Positions 43,518 to 53,971 are shown, counted from the stretch's first letter. The stretch: DNA of 64,000 bases from Mycobacterium sp. URHD0025 (GCF_000426065.1 NZ_AUEQ01000001.1:682001-746000); one strand, 5' to 3'. Notes: generated by a model not told the origin, from the letters alone. Made by a program: numbers and translations.

Positions 43518-44744
43518 TCATGCGGGGCCGAGCGCCACCAGTTGCGTGCCCCGCTGCTCGAGCAGGGTGTTTCCGGCCACCACCGGTATCACCGGCGACA
43601 CGCTGGGCGTGCGCGGCAGCGCGATGTGGCGCTGCCCGGCGCCGGTCTGCTGGTCGAAGACGTCGTAACCATCGTTGACCGGAACCAGGAGCACGCCCGC
43701 CATCACCGTGGCGGGTCCGACGGGAAAGTGCGGTCCCGCCGGCGTCACGGTGTACTTGTACTGCAGGCCGCCTGTTCCGGTGGTACTGAAGACCAGCACC
43801 GAGTCACCGGTCCACCAGCTGATCAGGTCCCCGGTGCGGGTGGTCGTCGACTGCGGTGCGGCAGGCTTGGCCAGCGGCAGGCTGGCCAGCGTCTTCCCGG
43901 TCTCGTCGATGACGTTGACCATCGGCTTCGGCGTGGGAAGGTACACCGCGGTCGTGGTGCCCGACACCGTGACCACCTGCGCCCCGGACTCATCGGTGAT
44001 GTCCTGCAGTTCGACGTAGCGCACGTCGGGGGAGTCCTCTTCGTCGGCCGGGCGCAGCAGCGTCAGCCGGACGAACTTGCTCTTCGGACAGGACTCCAGC
44101 ACCGACACCGCCGAGGAACTCGCCGCCGCCGACAGCTGGCGGCACACCGGTGAAGCCGGTACGTCCGGCTTGATGCGGGCGTCGAGCGCGCCGTAGGACA
44201 GCATTCGGACCATGTCCGAACGCCACAGTTCGAGGCGACTGTCGCCGGCCGAGAGCACGGTGGACCCGTCGGACGACAGCCGGACCTCGGGGTCGGCGTA
44301 GGCGGTGCGGGCCGGCCCACGTCTGCCGGTCTTGCCGTCGACGGTGCTGACCTGTCCGCAGCCGCGGACGTCCGGGTACACCGCGACCGCGTACTGGTAC
44401 ACCGACGTCACGCCGCACAATTCGAGGTCGCGGGCATAGCTCCACAACACCGCACCGCTGACCGGGTCGCGACCTTCGACGGTGGAGCCGTCCGCGGTGA
44501 CCACCGATCCACCCGCGAGCACGGGTTCGGTGGTCTTCGGGCTGTTTGCGACCCACAGCTCTTGCAGGCCTGCCGGCACCTCGCGGGCCGGAGTCAGGTA
44601 GGGAACCGGTGCCGCGGCGGGCCTGCTGATGGTGGCCCGGGCGTCACTGGTCCACCAGATCAGCCCGGCTACCACCGCGACGACCGCGACGATTGCCGCG
44701 GCGGCCGCCATGTCGCCGCGAGTGCGGCGTTCGGGTTTGACCAC
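43518..44744 (-). CDS. Membrane-anchored beta-propeller-like protein (Rv3212-like)
   Basis: A 408-residue protein with one N-terminal membrane helix (about 12-32) and an extracytoplasmic PQQ-like/WD-type repeat region: VEGRDPVSGAVLWSY, STVDGKTGRRG, VNVIDETGKTLASL, YDVFDQQTGAGQRHIAL. Several cysteines (LCGV, GCGQV, PVCRQ, SCPKS) could form disulphides. Function unknown. It lies 24 nt after rhlE on the same strand and is probably co-transcribed with it. Confidence 0.8.
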   Translation of the reverse strand: MVKPERRTRGDMAAAAAIVAVVAVVAGLIWWTSDARATISRPAAAPVPYLTPAREVPAGLQELWVANSPKTTEPVLAGGSVVTADGSTVEGRDPVSGAVLWSYARDLELCGVTSVYQYAVAVYPDVRGCGQVSTVDGKTGRRGPARTAYADPEVRLSSDGSTVLSAGDSRLELWRSDMVRMLSYGALDARIKPDVPASPVCRQLSAAASSSAVSVLESCPKSKFVRLTLLRPADEEDSPDVRYVELQDITDESGAQVVTVSGTTTAVYLPTPKPMVNVIDETGKTLASLPLAKPAAPQSTTTRTGDLISWWTGDSVLVFSTTGTGGLQYKYTVTPAGPHFPVGPATVMAGVLLVPVNDGYDVFDQQTGAGQRHIALPRTPSVSPVIPVVAGNTLLEQRGTQLVALGPA

Positions 44745-44768
44745 TGCAGGTTTGTCTGCGGGCGCCGG

Positions 44769-46283
44769 TCAGCCGGCCGTCGCGGTCTCGGTCTTGCGGG
44801 GACGGCGGCGCCGACGGCGACGTCCGTTGGAGGACGTTTCGTCCGAGGCGTCCGCATCGGTCACCGGAGCGGCATCGCCGTCTTTCGGTGCCGGCGCAGA
44901 GGTGCCCTGGGGATGCCCAGTGGCCGCCTGGCCGCCGCGGGTACGCCGACGGCTGCGGTTCCTGGTCTTTGCGGGCCGGTCCTCGGAATCCGCCGAGGAG
45001 ATGCGCTTCTCGTCGGGACTGCGCTTGGCCGCGGGCTTGCGCGCTTCGCCGATCCGGCCGGTGGCGTCACTCGGGATACCGAGCTCTTCGTAGATGTGCG
45101 GCGAGCTGGAATAGGTTTCCGCGGGTGCGGGGCAACCCAGGTTCAGCGCCTTGTCGATCATCTCCCAGCGGGGCAGTTCATCCCAGTCGACCAGGGTGAT
45201 CGCGACACCGGTCTTGCCGGCGCGGCCGGTGCGGCCGATGCGGTGCACGTAGGCCTGCTCGTCCTCGGGGCACTGGTAGTTGATGACGTGGGTGACGTCG
45301 TCGATGTCGATACCCCGTGCCGCCACGTCCGTCGCGACCAGCACGTCGACGGCTCCGCTGCGGAACGATTTGAGGGCCTTCTCGCGGGCGCCCTGCCCGA
45401 GGTCGCCGTGTACGGCGTCGACCTTGAACCCGCGTTCGCCGAGTTCGTCGGACACCTTCTGTGCGGTGCGCTTGGTGCGGGTGAAGATCATCGTGGCGCC
45501 GCGGCCCTCGGCCTGCAGGATCCGGCTCACCAGCTCGGACTTGTCCAGAGCATGGGCCCGGTAGGCGAACTGTTCGGTGGTGTCGTGGGTGGCCGCCGAA
45601 TGGGGGGCCTCGGCCCGGATGTGGGTCGGCTGGTTCATGAAGGTGCGAGCCAGCGTGATGATCGGGTCGGGCATGGTGGCCGAGAACAGCATCGACTGCC
45701 GGTCGTCCGGGGTCAGCCGCAGGATGCGCTCGATGTCGGGCAGGAAGCCCAGGTCGAGCATCTCGTCGGCTTCGTCGAGCACCAGCACGGACAGGCCGCC
45801 GAGCTGCAGGTGACCCTGCTGGGCCAGATCGAGCAGCCGGCCCGGGGTGCCGACGACGACGTCGACGCCCTTGCGCAGTGCCTCGATCTGGGACTCGTAG
45901 GGACGGCCGCCGTAGATCGAGGTCACGGAGAACTTGCGGTCCTTGCCCGCTTCGGTGTCGACCCTCAGGTACTTGGCCGCTCCGGCGAGGTCGCCGTAGA
46001 CCTGAATGCAGAGTTCCCGGGTGGGCACCACGATCAGGGCCCGCGGCGTGCCGTTGAGCGGACGCGTCTCATCGGTGGAGATGCGATGAAGCAGGGGGAC
46101 ACCGAAGGCGTAGGTCTTGCCCATACCGGTGCGGGCCTGACCGATCAGATCGTCGCCGGCCAGCGCCAGCGGCAGGGTCAGTTCTTGAATGGCAAAGGGG
46201 TGTTCGATGCCTTCTTCACTCAGGGCGCGGACGATTTCGTCGCGGACGCCGAGTTCGGCAAACGTTTTATTTACATGCGTCAT
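44769..46283 (-). CDS. rhlE: DEAD-box RNA helicase RhlE
   Basis: A 504-residue DEAD-box helicase: ARTGMGKT (50-57), PTRELCIQV, DEAD (170-173), SAT, ATDVAARGIDIDD and HRIGRTGRAGKTG are all intact. The tail after about 390 is long, low-complexity and ends in a stretch of arginines (GRRRRRRRPRK), typical of RNA-binding extensions. Corresponds to Rv3211; RNase E-associated RNA turnover is the likely role. The ATG at 46283 is chosen because the fold starts there (MTHVNKTFAELG). Confidence 0.93.
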   Translation of the reverse strand: MTHVNKTFAELGVRDEIVRALSEEGIEHPFAIQELTLPLALAGDDLIGQARTGMGKTYAFGVPLLHRISTDETRPLNGTPRALIVVPTRELCIQVYGDLAGAAKYLRVDTEAGKDRKFSVTSIYGGRPYESQIEALRKGVDVVVGTPGRLLDLAQQGHLQLGGLSVLVLDEADEMLDLGFLPDIERILRLTPDDRQSMLFSATMPDPIITLARTFMNQPTHIRAEAPHSAATHDTTEQFAYRAHALDKSELVSRILQAEGRGATMIFTRTKRTAQKVSDELGERGFKVDAVHGDLGQGAREKALKSFRSGAVDVLVATDVAARGIDIDDVTHVINYQCPEDEQAYVHRIGRTGRAGKTGVAITLVDWDELPRWEMIDKALNLGCPAPAETYSSSPHIYEELGIPSDATGRIGEARKPAAKRSPDEKRISSADSEDRPAKTRNRSRRRTRGGQAATGHPQGTSAPAPKDGDAAPVTDADASDETSSNGRRRRRRRPRKTETATAG

Positions 46284-46565
46284 GGTTGGTGGAGGTGGCC
46301 TTTCACTGTCAAACCTCACGGGCATCCAGCGCACACGGAGTTTGACGGTGAAACGGTCGGGTTCGCCCGGATAAGGTTCGTATCCTCAGCGCTGCCGATC
46401 CGTTGGGCCCAGCTCCCACAGGGGCGGGCCAACTGCGTGCACGCACATTTCCTGGTAGCGGTTCGGGCGCTGAATTGTCGGCTCGAAGCCGTTACCAATT
46501 GTCATTGTAGCTGGTCGCGGGATCTGGGCCGATTTGCCAGCCGATCACGGTGTCCCGGCGGCGTC

Positions 46566-46571
46566 TAGAGT
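46566..46571 (+). promoter_or_regulatory. -10 box of the ferritin-like gene
   Basis: TAGAGT ends 7 nt before the ATG at 46579, without a Shine-Dalgarno, giving a leaderless arrangement. No -35 at normal spacing is seen. Confidence 0.42.
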
Positions 46572-46578
46572 TGGCCTC

Positions 46579-47277
46579 ATGAATTCCCCTCAGCCTGCCA
46601 CGGAACAGATCGTCAAACCGGTCGATTCGGGCGTGACTGCGGATCATCCGGGAGTCAATGAACTGTTCGCGGTGCTCGCCTACGGCGAGGTCGCCGCGTT
46701 CTACCGGCTCACCGAAGAGGCCCGCATGGCGCCGAGTCTGCGGGGCCGGATCAACATGGCGAGTATGGCGGCTGCCGAGATGGGCCATTACGAGCTGTTG
46801 CGGGATGCGTTGGAGCACAGGGGAGTTGACGTCGTTCCGGCGATGTCGAAGTACGCGTCGGCGTTGGAGAACTACCACCGGATGACCACTCCGAGCACGT
46901 GGCTGGAGGCCTTGGTCAAGACCTACATCGGCGACGCGCTCGCCGCGGATTTCTATCTGGAGATCGCCGATGCCCTGCCCGAGGCGGTGTCGACGGTGGT
47001 GCGTGCGGTGCTGTCCGAAACGGGACATTCACAGTTCGTGGTCGCCGAGGTACGTGCGGCGGTGACGGCCAGCGATCGGCAGCGGCACCGGTTGGCGTTG
47101 TGGGCGCGTCGTCTGCTCGGAGAGGCGGTCACCCAGGCGCAGTTCGTCCTGGCCGATCATGACGAACTCGTCGATCTGGTGATGTCCAGCGGTGAGGGTC
47201 TGACGCAGTTGGCCGAGTTCTTCGGCCGGTTGCAGAACACCCATCAGTCCCGGATGCAGGAACTGGGCCTGGCGTAA
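46579..47277 (+). CDS. Ferritin-like fold protein (Rv3210c-like)
   Basis: A 232-residue, all-helical protein annotated in relatives as ferritin-like fold. Acidic and histidine residues fit a di-metal four-helix bundle in part (GEVAAFYRLTEEAR, AAAEMGHYELLRDALEHRG, ETGHSQFVVAEV). Metal binding is not proven. It diverges from rhlE across a 295-bp gap in which I see only weak promoter elements. Confidence 0.8.
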   Translation: MNSPQPATEQIVKPVDSGVTADHPGVNELFAVLAYGEVAAFYRLTEEARMAPSLRGRINMASMAAAEMGHYELLRDALEHRGVDVVPAMSKYASALENYHRMTTPSTWLEALVKTYIGDALAADFYLEIADALPEAVSTVVRAVLSETGHSQFVVAEVRAAVTASDRQRHRLALWARRLLGEAVTQAQFVLADHDELVDLVMSSGEGLTQLAEFFGRLQNTHQSRMQELGLA

Positions 47278-47312
47278 CCGCCAGACCCAGTCCGTAGTGC
47301 TCCGTTCGGTCG

Positions 47313-48083
47313 CTACTGCGTGCAGGTGGTGATCATCGTGTTGTTGGCCTGCGCGACGAGCACGGCCCCAGACGCGTCGGTGATCGAGCAGTTGAGCTGA
47401 CCGGCGACGCTGGTCGCCGTCACGGACTTGAGTGTCACACCCGGGTTGAGAACCACGGTTTTGGCCCACGGCAGCGCGACGTTGATGTCGGTCTGCAGGG
47501 CGCCCTGCTCATCGGTGTAGACGATGGTCACCAGGTCGATGAGTTGCCGGTTGCCGGTCACCCGGTAGGTGACGGCGTTCGGGGTGGCGACGCCGGCGGG
47601 CGGGGCGGCTACGGGTGGTGCGACGGGCGCGGGTGTCGCGGTCGCACTAGGTGCCGGAGTCAGCGTGGTGACGGTCTCGGGTGACAGCGGCGCGGTCGGT
47701 GCTGCGCGCGGCGGCGCCGGTTTGGAAGTGGCGTCCTGTGCGGGCTGGGTGGTCTGGGTCGGCTGGGCCGACGGTGACGTCAGGGTGGCCGAGACCGACC
47801 CGCTGTCCCCGCCGCCCAGGATCACCACGGTGCAGATGACCGCGACCAGCAGGATCGCGCCTGCCACGCCGGCCACCCAGATCCAGCGACGGTCGATGGG
47901 GTCCTCGTAGAAGGTGACCTCGTCGTCGTAGTCCGCGTCGTAATCCGCGTCGTAGTTGTCGTAGTCGGCCGAGTAGTCCGTCGTGTGCTCAGGGGTGTAG
48001 CCGGAGTATCCGGTCGGCTCATACGGCCGGTCCCCGAAGCGCTCGGTCGAGGTGGTGTCGTACGGCGAATAGTGCCTGGTCAT
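47313..48083 (-). CDS. MmpS-type membrane protein (Rv3209-like)
   Basis: A 256-residue protein: a Tyr/Asp-rich cytoplasmic N-terminus with DYNADYD-like repeats (about 30-60), a single membrane helix (68-90), a Pro/Thr/Ala-rich linker (95-170) and a C-terminal beta-sandwich of MmpS type (TYRVTGNRQLIDLVTIVYTDE, LNCSITDASGAVL). MmpS proteins assist MmpL transporters; no mmpL is adjacent. Convergent with the ferritin-like gene. Confidence 0.83.
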   Translation of the reverse strand: MTRHYSPYDTTSTERFGDRPYEPTGYSGYTPEHTTDYSADYDNYDADYDADYDDEVTFYEDPIDRRWIWVAGVAGAILLVAVICTVVILGGGDSGSVSATLTSPSAQPTQTTQPAQDATSKPAPPRAAPTAPLSPETVTTLTPAPSATATPAPVAPPVAAPPAGVATPNAVTYRVTGNRQLIDLVTIVYTDEQGALQTDINVALPWAKTVVLNPGVTLKSVTATSVAGQLNCSITDASGAVLVAQANNTMITTCTQ

Positions 48084-48315
48084 GCGGCTGCCCCAGTCGT
48101 CTCGTCCAATATCGAAACTGATGCTATCGAGACAGAAGTGACAGATGAGGTCGAGCTCGGTGCGTGTCGGTCACGGTCCGGACTCGGTTCGGTATCCGTG
48201 TTTCGCGCAGGGCGTAGCCCCGGTGCCCACCCGCTGGCGGCGGGCGGGCCCGGCTGTCTACTAGCCTGCTCAGGGAAGTCGACAAACGGACGTGAGAAAG
48301 AAAGAAGGGTCCAGC

Positions 48316-49373
<1,058 letters not shown>

Positions 49374-49430
49374 TCACGGCCTAGCTGCGCTGAGAACCGA
49401 TCCACAGGAGTCTGTGCCATTCTGGTTCCC

Positions 49431-50468
49431 GTGACCTACGACCCGGGACGTCGCGGGGGTGGCCGTGTCCCGGCGCTGCGAAACGAGTGGCGGGAGCCGC
49501 TCCGCGCACAGCGAGATCCGATCGCGGCTGATTCAGGACGAGCCAGATCGAATCGGGACGACCACCAACAGTGGCGTAAGCAGACGTGGATCGGCCGCTT
49601 TGTGTCCACCTACGGCTGGCGCGCGTATGCGCTGCCGGTGCTGATCGTGCTGACCGTCGTGGTGGTCTACCAGACCATCACCGGCACCAGCGCACCGCAC
49701 TCGGCGCAGGAGGACGACGGTCCGGTGCAGGGCCCGCCCACCATCGACGTGGCCAGCACGGCGATCATCGGTGCGCCGCCCAAAGGCCTGACCCAGTTCG
49801 ACGCGAATCTGCCCACCGGAATCCTGCCCGCGGGTGGTCAGTTCACCGAGGCCGGCGCCCGGGCCTGGCGGATCGTGCCGGGCACCACGCCCAAGATCGG
49901 TGAAGGCACGACGAAAGCGTTCCACTACACCGTCGAGGTCGAGGATGGCGTGGACACCACCGCCTTCGGCGGTGACGACGGTTTCGCCCGGATGGTCAGC
50001 GAGACGCTGGCCAATCCGAAGAGCTGGACGCACAACGGGCTGTTCGCGTTCACCCGGGTAGATGAGAGCAGCGGCATCGAACCCGATTTCCGGGTATCGC
50101 TGACGTCGCCGATGACCGTGCGCGAGGGCTGCGGCTACGACATCCAGCTGGAAGCGTCCTGCTACAACCCGTCGTTCGACGGGCATCAGCCCCGGGTGTT
50201 CGTCAACGAGGCCCGGTGGGTGCGTGGCGCGGTGCCGTTCCAGGGCGACATCGGCTCGTACCGGCAATACCTGATCAACCATGAGGTTGGTCACGCCATC
50301 GGCTATCAGCGGCACGAGGGCTGCGAGGCCAACGGGCAGCTGGCGCCGATCATGATGCAGCAGACGTTCTCCACCTCGAACGACGACGCAGCCAAGTTCG
50401 ACCCCGAAACGGTCAAGGCCGACGGCTTGACCTGCAAGTTCAATCCCTGGCCGTACCCGATCGCCTGA
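49431..50468 (+). CDS. DUF3152 membrane-anchored putative metallopeptidase (Rv3207c-like)
   Basis: A 345-residue protein: disordered basic N-terminus, one membrane helix (about 66-84), Pro-rich linker, then a DUF3152 domain with the zincin signature HEVGHAIGYQRH (284-295). The three histidines and the glutamate form a complete metzincin-like site, so peptidase activity outside the membrane is plausible though unproven. Cysteines around CGYDIQLEASC and EGCEANG may pair. The GTG at 49431 is chosen by homology; CATTCT 7 nt upstream could be a -10. Confidence 0.8.
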   Translation: MTYDPGRRGGGRVPALRNEWREPLRAQRDPIAADSGRARSNRDDHQQWRKQTWIGRFVSTYGWRAYALPVLIVLTVVVVYQTITGTSAPHSAQEDDGPVQGPPTIDVASTAIIGAPPKGLTQFDANLPTGILPAGGQFTEAGARAWRIVPGTTPKIGEGTTKAFHYTVEVEDGVDTTAFGGDDGFARMVSETLANPKSWTHNGLFAFTRVDESSGIEPDFRVSLTSPMTVREGCGYDIQLEASCYNPSFDGHQPRVFVNEARWVRGAVPFQGDIGSYRQYLINHEVGHAIGYQRHEGCEANGQLAPIMMQQTFSTSNDDAAKFDPETVKADGLTCKFNPWPYPIA

Positions 50469-50635
50469 CCACTACCGCCGCGGTAACCCGCTGCACCCCG
50501 TGCCGACGCCGGGAACCAGGCGTGGCGTGCGAGCGGTCGTGGTGGCCGGACGGTGGGAAGCATCAGCGCCGGATTACCGTTGTGGGTACGAGCAGCTCGG
50601 ACGATGAACTGACCGAAAAACTGAGGAGACATACG

Positions 50636-51826
50636 GTGTCCGCGAATTTGGACGTGTCGTTACCGCCGTTGGTTGAGCCGGCCGCCGAGCTGACGCGTGA
50701 AGAGGTGACGCGTTACAGCCGGCACCTGATCATTCCGGACGTCGGCGTGATCGGGCAGAAAAGACTGAAGAACGCGAAGGTGCTGGTGATCGGCGCCGGC
50801 GGGCTGGGCTCGCCGACCTTGCTCTACCTGGCAGCGGCGGGGGTGGGCACCATCGGCATCGTCGAGTTCGACGTGGTCGACGAGTCCAACCTGCAGCGGC
50901 AGATCATCCACGGGCAGTCCGACATCGGCCGCTCCAAGGCGCAGAGCGCCAAGGAGTCGGTTCTGGAGATCAACCCTCTGGTGACGGTGAATCTGCACGA
51001 ATTCCGGCTGGAGCCGGACAATGCGGTGGAACTGTTCAGCCAGTACGACCTGATCCTGGACGGCACCGACAACTTCGCCACCCGGTATCTGGTCAACGAC
51101 GCCGCGGTGTTGGCCGGCAAGCCCTATGTGTGGGGCTCGATCTACCGGTTCGAAGGCCAGGTGTCGGTGTTCTGGGAGGACGCCCCCGACGGCCTCGGCC
51201 TCAACTACCGCGATCTGTATCCCGAGCCGCCGCCACCGGGGATGGTGCCCTCGTGTGCCGAAGGTGGCGTGCTGGGCATCCTGTGCGCCTCGATCGCGTC
51301 GGTGATGGGTACCGAGGCGATCAAGCTGATCACCGGCATCGGTGAACCGCTGCTGGGCCGTCTCATGGTGTACGACGCACTCGAGATGTCGTACCGGACC
51401 ATCCGAATCCGCAAGGATCCGGCCACCCCGAAGATCACCGAGCTGATCGACTATGAGGCGTTCTGCGGTGTCGTTTCGGAAGCCGCTGCGGATGCCGCGG
51501 CCGGCTCCACCGTCACTCCGCGCGAGCTGAAGGATCTCATCGACTCCGGGAAACCGTTGGCGCTGATCGATGTCCGCGAACCCGTCGAGTGGGATATCAA
51601 TCACATCGAGGGCGCCGAACTCATCCCGAAGCCGTCGTTCGAGTCCGGTGACGCGTTGGCGAAGCTCCCGGTGGACCGGACACCGGTGCTGTACTGCAAG
51701 ACCGGGATCCGTTCGGCCGAGGTACTCGCCATCGTCAAGAAGGCCGGATTCTCCGATGCGGTGCACCTGCAGGGTGGAATTGTGGCCTGGGCCAAGCAAC
51801 TCGAGCCCGACATGGTGATGTACTGA
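50636..51826 (+). CDS. moeZ: Sulphurtransferase-adenylyltransferase MoeZ (MoeB-rhodanese fusion)
   Basis: A 396-residue fusion: an E1-like adenylyltransferase (about 20-270, ATP-binding GAGGLG at 53-58, DGTDNFATRYLVND) and a rhodanese domain (about 295-390) with the persulphide cysteine C354 in YCKTGIRS. It activates ThiS-like carrier proteins for molybdopterin, thioamide and CysO-dependent cysteine synthesis. GAGGAGA lies before the GTG at 50636; 38 upstream codons are open but unlike the family. Corresponds to Rv3206c (moeB1). Confidence 0.93.
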   Translation: MSANLDVSLPPLVEPAAELTREEVTRYSRHLIIPDVGVIGQKRLKNAKVLVIGAGGLGSPTLLYLAAAGVGTIGIVEFDVVDESNLQRQIIHGQSDIGRSKAQSAKESVLEINPLVTVNLHEFRLEPDNAVELFSQYDLILDGTDNFATRYLVNDAAVLAGKPYVWGSIYRFEGQVSVFWEDAPDGLGLNYRDLYPEPPPPGMVPSCAEGGVLGILCASIASVMGTEAIKLITGIGEPLLGRLMVYDALEMSYRTIRIRKDPATPKITELIDYEAFCGVVSEAAADAAAGSTVTPRELKDLIDSGKPLALIDVREPVEWDINHIEGAELIPKPSFESGDALAKLPVDRTPVLYCKTGIRSAEVLAIVKKAGFSDAVHLQGGIVAWAKQLEPDMVMY

Positions 51827-51862
51827 GCGCTGGTTTGCCGGTCAACAGCTTAGGCTGAGGCT

Positions 51863-52717
51863 GTGAGTGTGGAACGGCCGCCGGAACATGTGCTGGCGGC
51901 GTTCGGCCTGTCCGGGGTGCGCCCGGTACCGCTCGGCTCGAGCTGGGAGGGTGGCTGGCGCTGCGGCGAAGTGGTGATGTCGATGGTGCCCGAGCACGCC
52001 CGTGCGGCGTGGTCGGCCAAGGTTCGGGAATCGTTGTTCATCGACGGGGTGCGGCTCGCCCGCCCGGTCCGCTCGACAGACGGCCGTTACGTGGTGGCCG
52101 GATGGCGGGCCGACACCTACGTCGCCGGCACGCCCGAACCCCGTCACGACGAGGTGGTGTCGGCGGCGGTGCGATTGCACGAGGCCACCGCCAAGCTGGA
52201 GCGGCCGCGCTTCCTCACTCAACCGCCTGTCGCGCCATGGGCCGACGTCGACGTGTTCATCGCCGCCGACCGGGCTGCCTGGGAGGACCGGCCGTTGCAC
52301 TCCCTGCCGCCGGGCGCCAGGGTCTCGCCCGGCTCGTCGGATGGGCAGCGCTCCGTGGAATTGATCAATCAGTTGGCCGGCCTGCGCAGGCCGACCAGGA
52401 GCGCCAGTCAACTGGTGCACGGCGATCTCTACGGCACAGTGCTTTTCGCCGGAACGGCGGCACCGGGAATCACCGACATCACCCCGTACTGGCGCCCGGC
52501 ACCGTGGGCCGCCGGGGTGGTGGTGGTCGACGCGTTGTCCTGGGGCGACGCCGACGACGGACTGGTCGAGCGGTGGTCATCGCTTCCGGAATGGCCACAG
52601 ATGTTGTTGCGCGCGTTGATGTTCCGGCTCGCCGTGCATGCACTGCACCCGCGGTCCACCGCTGCGGCGTTCCCGGGTCTGGCGCGCACCGCCTCGCTCG
52701 TCCGGCTGATCCTGTAG
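51863..52717 (+). CDS. Aminoglycoside-phosphotransferase-like protein of the TIGR02569 type (Rv3205c-like)
   Basis: A 284-residue actinobacterial protein with a reduced kinase-like layout: RPPEHVLAAFGLSGVRPVPLG at the start and HGDLYGTVLF as a catalytic-loop relative (usually HGDxxxxN). The Asn is replaced by Thr, so activity is doubtful. TAGGCT lies 6 nt before the GTG, suggesting a leaderless mRNA. It converges with the ATL gene. Confidence 0.8.
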   Translation: MSVERPPEHVLAAFGLSGVRPVPLGSSWEGGWRCGEVVMSMVPEHARAAWSAKVRESLFIDGVRLARPVRSTDGRYVVAGWRADTYVAGTPEPRHDEVVSAAVRLHEATAKLERPRFLTQPPVAPWADVDVFIAADRAAWEDRPLHSLPPGARVSPGSSDGQRSVELINQLAGLRRPTRSASQLVHGDLYGTVLFAGTAAPGITDITPYWRPAPWAAGVVVVDALSWGDADDGLVERWSSLPEWPQMLLRALMFRLAVHALHPRSTAAAFPGLARTASLVRLIL

Positions 52718-52732
52718 CTCGTGTGCTCGGGG

Positions 52733-53029
52733 TCAGAACTGGTGCCGGTACTCGCGCAGTGGCACCCGCCCGTCGACGGCCAACACCCCTTCGGCGCGTA
52801 GCCGTTCCAGCTGCCGGGTTGCCAGGTGCGGGGCCGGGCGCCCAGAGGCCGGGATCACGCGGTGCCACGGCAGGTCCGAGGAATCGGTGCGCATGATCCA
52901 GCCGACGATCCGTGGACTGGAAAGCGCTGCGGCGTCGGCGATGTCGCCATACGTCGACACCTTTCCCGATGGGATCGCGGCCACCAGTGTCCGCACCAGC
53001 TCCACCTGCTCCTCGGTCACCGCCGCCAT
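52733..53029 (-). CDS. Alkyltransferase-like protein (ATL)
   Basis: A 98-residue relative of O6-alkylguanine-DNA alkyltransferase with PWHR at 54-57 in place of PCHR. The missing Cys means no alkyl transfer; such ATL proteins bind O6-alkylguanine and hand it to nucleotide excision repair. The helix-turn-helix (VSTYGDIADAAALSSPRIVGWIM) and Arg finger region are intact. It starts 2 nt after lipV on the same strand. Corresponds to Rv3204. Confidence 0.92.
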   Translation of the reverse strand: MAAVTEEQVELVRTLVAAIPSGKVSTYGDIADAAALSSPRIVGWIMRTDSSDLPWHRVIPASGRPAPHLATRQLERLRAEGVLAVDGRVPLREYRHQF

Positions 53030-53031
53030 CG

Positions 53032-53805
53032 TCAGCCCAGTTGTTCGAGGATCAGCTTCGCGGTCTCAGCGGGCTTGGCCTGAGCCACCATGTGATCGCA
53101 GTCCCAATCCAGCAGAGTGAAATCCGGACCCAGGTGCCCGCTGAGCGCCGCGATGAGACCGTCACGCGCATACGGCGGGCTGGTGCGGGTGGCGCGGACC
53201 AGGACAGTGGGAGTGCCCTTGCGCGGCAAGGCAACCGGACGGGCCAGTTCGCTCCAGTAGGACAGCATGGCCGGGATGCTGATCCGCCACCCGTAGCGGC
53301 CGCCGGGCAGTTCGATGAGATGCTCGTCGAGGTCACGGTCCAACTCGGCCGGCGCCACCTCGCCCCACGAACCGTTGGCTTTCTCGGCCCGCGCCTCAGC
53401 ACGGTCGGGATAGTCCGGTGATGCCAACATGGCATCGGCGATCTCACGCATCCATTCGCCGTCGAGTTCCACCGCGGGGTCCAGCAACACCAGCCCGCTG
53501 ACCAGATCCGGCTGTGCGGCAGCGAGATTGAGTGCCACCGCGCCGCCGAACGAATGCCCGACCACCAGGGTCGGTCCCTCCAGCAGCGAGGCCAGGGCCT
53601 CGACGTTGGCGTCCAGCGTCCACGGGGCGGCCCACGATGAACGGCCATGCCCGAGCAGATCCGGCGCGAGCACCGCCACGTCGGGCAGGTGCTGCTCGGC
53701 CAGCGTCTTCCACCGTTGGCCGTGCCCGGTCAAACCGTGGATGAGCAACAGCTGGGGCGCCCGGTCGGGGCCGTACCGGTGGACGTGCAACTTCTCGGCT
53801 GACAT
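53032..53805 (-). CDS. lipV: Alpha/beta hydrolase LipV
   Basis: A 257-residue hydrolase: HGLTGHGQRW as oxyanion region, GHSFGG with nucleophile S85, an Asp in LVLLDPAVEL or later, and a C-terminal His in DCDHMVAQ. Likely an esterase. First gene of a two-gene unit with ATL. A 34-bp tandem repeat lies immediately upstream, between it and divergent adnA. Corresponds to Rv3203c by position. Confidence 0.88.
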   Translation of the reverse strand: MSAEKLHVHRYGPDRAPQLLLIHGLTGHGQRWKTLAEQHLPDVAVLAPDLLGHGRSSWAAPWTLDANVEALASLLEGPTLVVGHSFGGAVALNLAAAQPDLVSGLVLLDPAVELDGEWMREIADAMLASPDYPDRAEARAEKANGSWGEVAPAELDRDLDEHLIELPGGRYGWRISIPAMLSYWSELARPVALPRKGTPTVLVRATRTSPPYARDGLIAALSGHLGPDFTLLDWDCDHMVAQAKPAETAKLILEQLG

Positions 53806-53829
53806 TCCCTAGATGCTGCCAGAGCTCGC

Positions 53830-53948
53830 GCTCCGCTACTTGTCGGGCTGTTCGCGCCAATCCGCTCCGCTACTTGTCGGGCCGTTCGCTCCAATCCGCT
53901 CCGCTACTTGTCGGGCTGTTCGCGCCAATCCGCTCCGCTACTTGTCGG
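53830..53948 (+). repeat. 34-bp tandem direct repeats, 3.5 copies
   Basis: Copies start at 53830, 53864, 53898 and 53932 (partial), each beginning GCTCCGCTACTTGTCGG; the full unit ends TTCGCGCCAATCC, with a few base changes in copy 2. There are no unique spacers. Each unit repeats the CTACTTGTCGG core that in the last copy becomes the first box of the adnA promoter. Confidence 0.93.
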
Positions 53949-53964
53949 TCCCTTCTGGTGTCAT
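53942..53964 (+). promoter_or_regulatory. RecA-NDp/PafBC-type promoter of adnA
   Basis: TTGTCGGTC (53942-53950), 8 nt and TGTCAT (53959-53964) fit TTGTCRGTG-N8-TANNNT except for the final G of the first box and the second base of the -10. The -10 ends 7 nt before the ATG at 53972, so the mRNA is probably leaderless. This predicts induction of adnAB by DNA damage. Confidence 0.6.
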
Positions 53965-53971
53965 GCATTCC

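Noticed and set aside
53830..53948. Possible CRISPR array
   Set aside because: Repeats are contiguous with no unique spacers and no cas genes are present; it is a simple tandem repeat.
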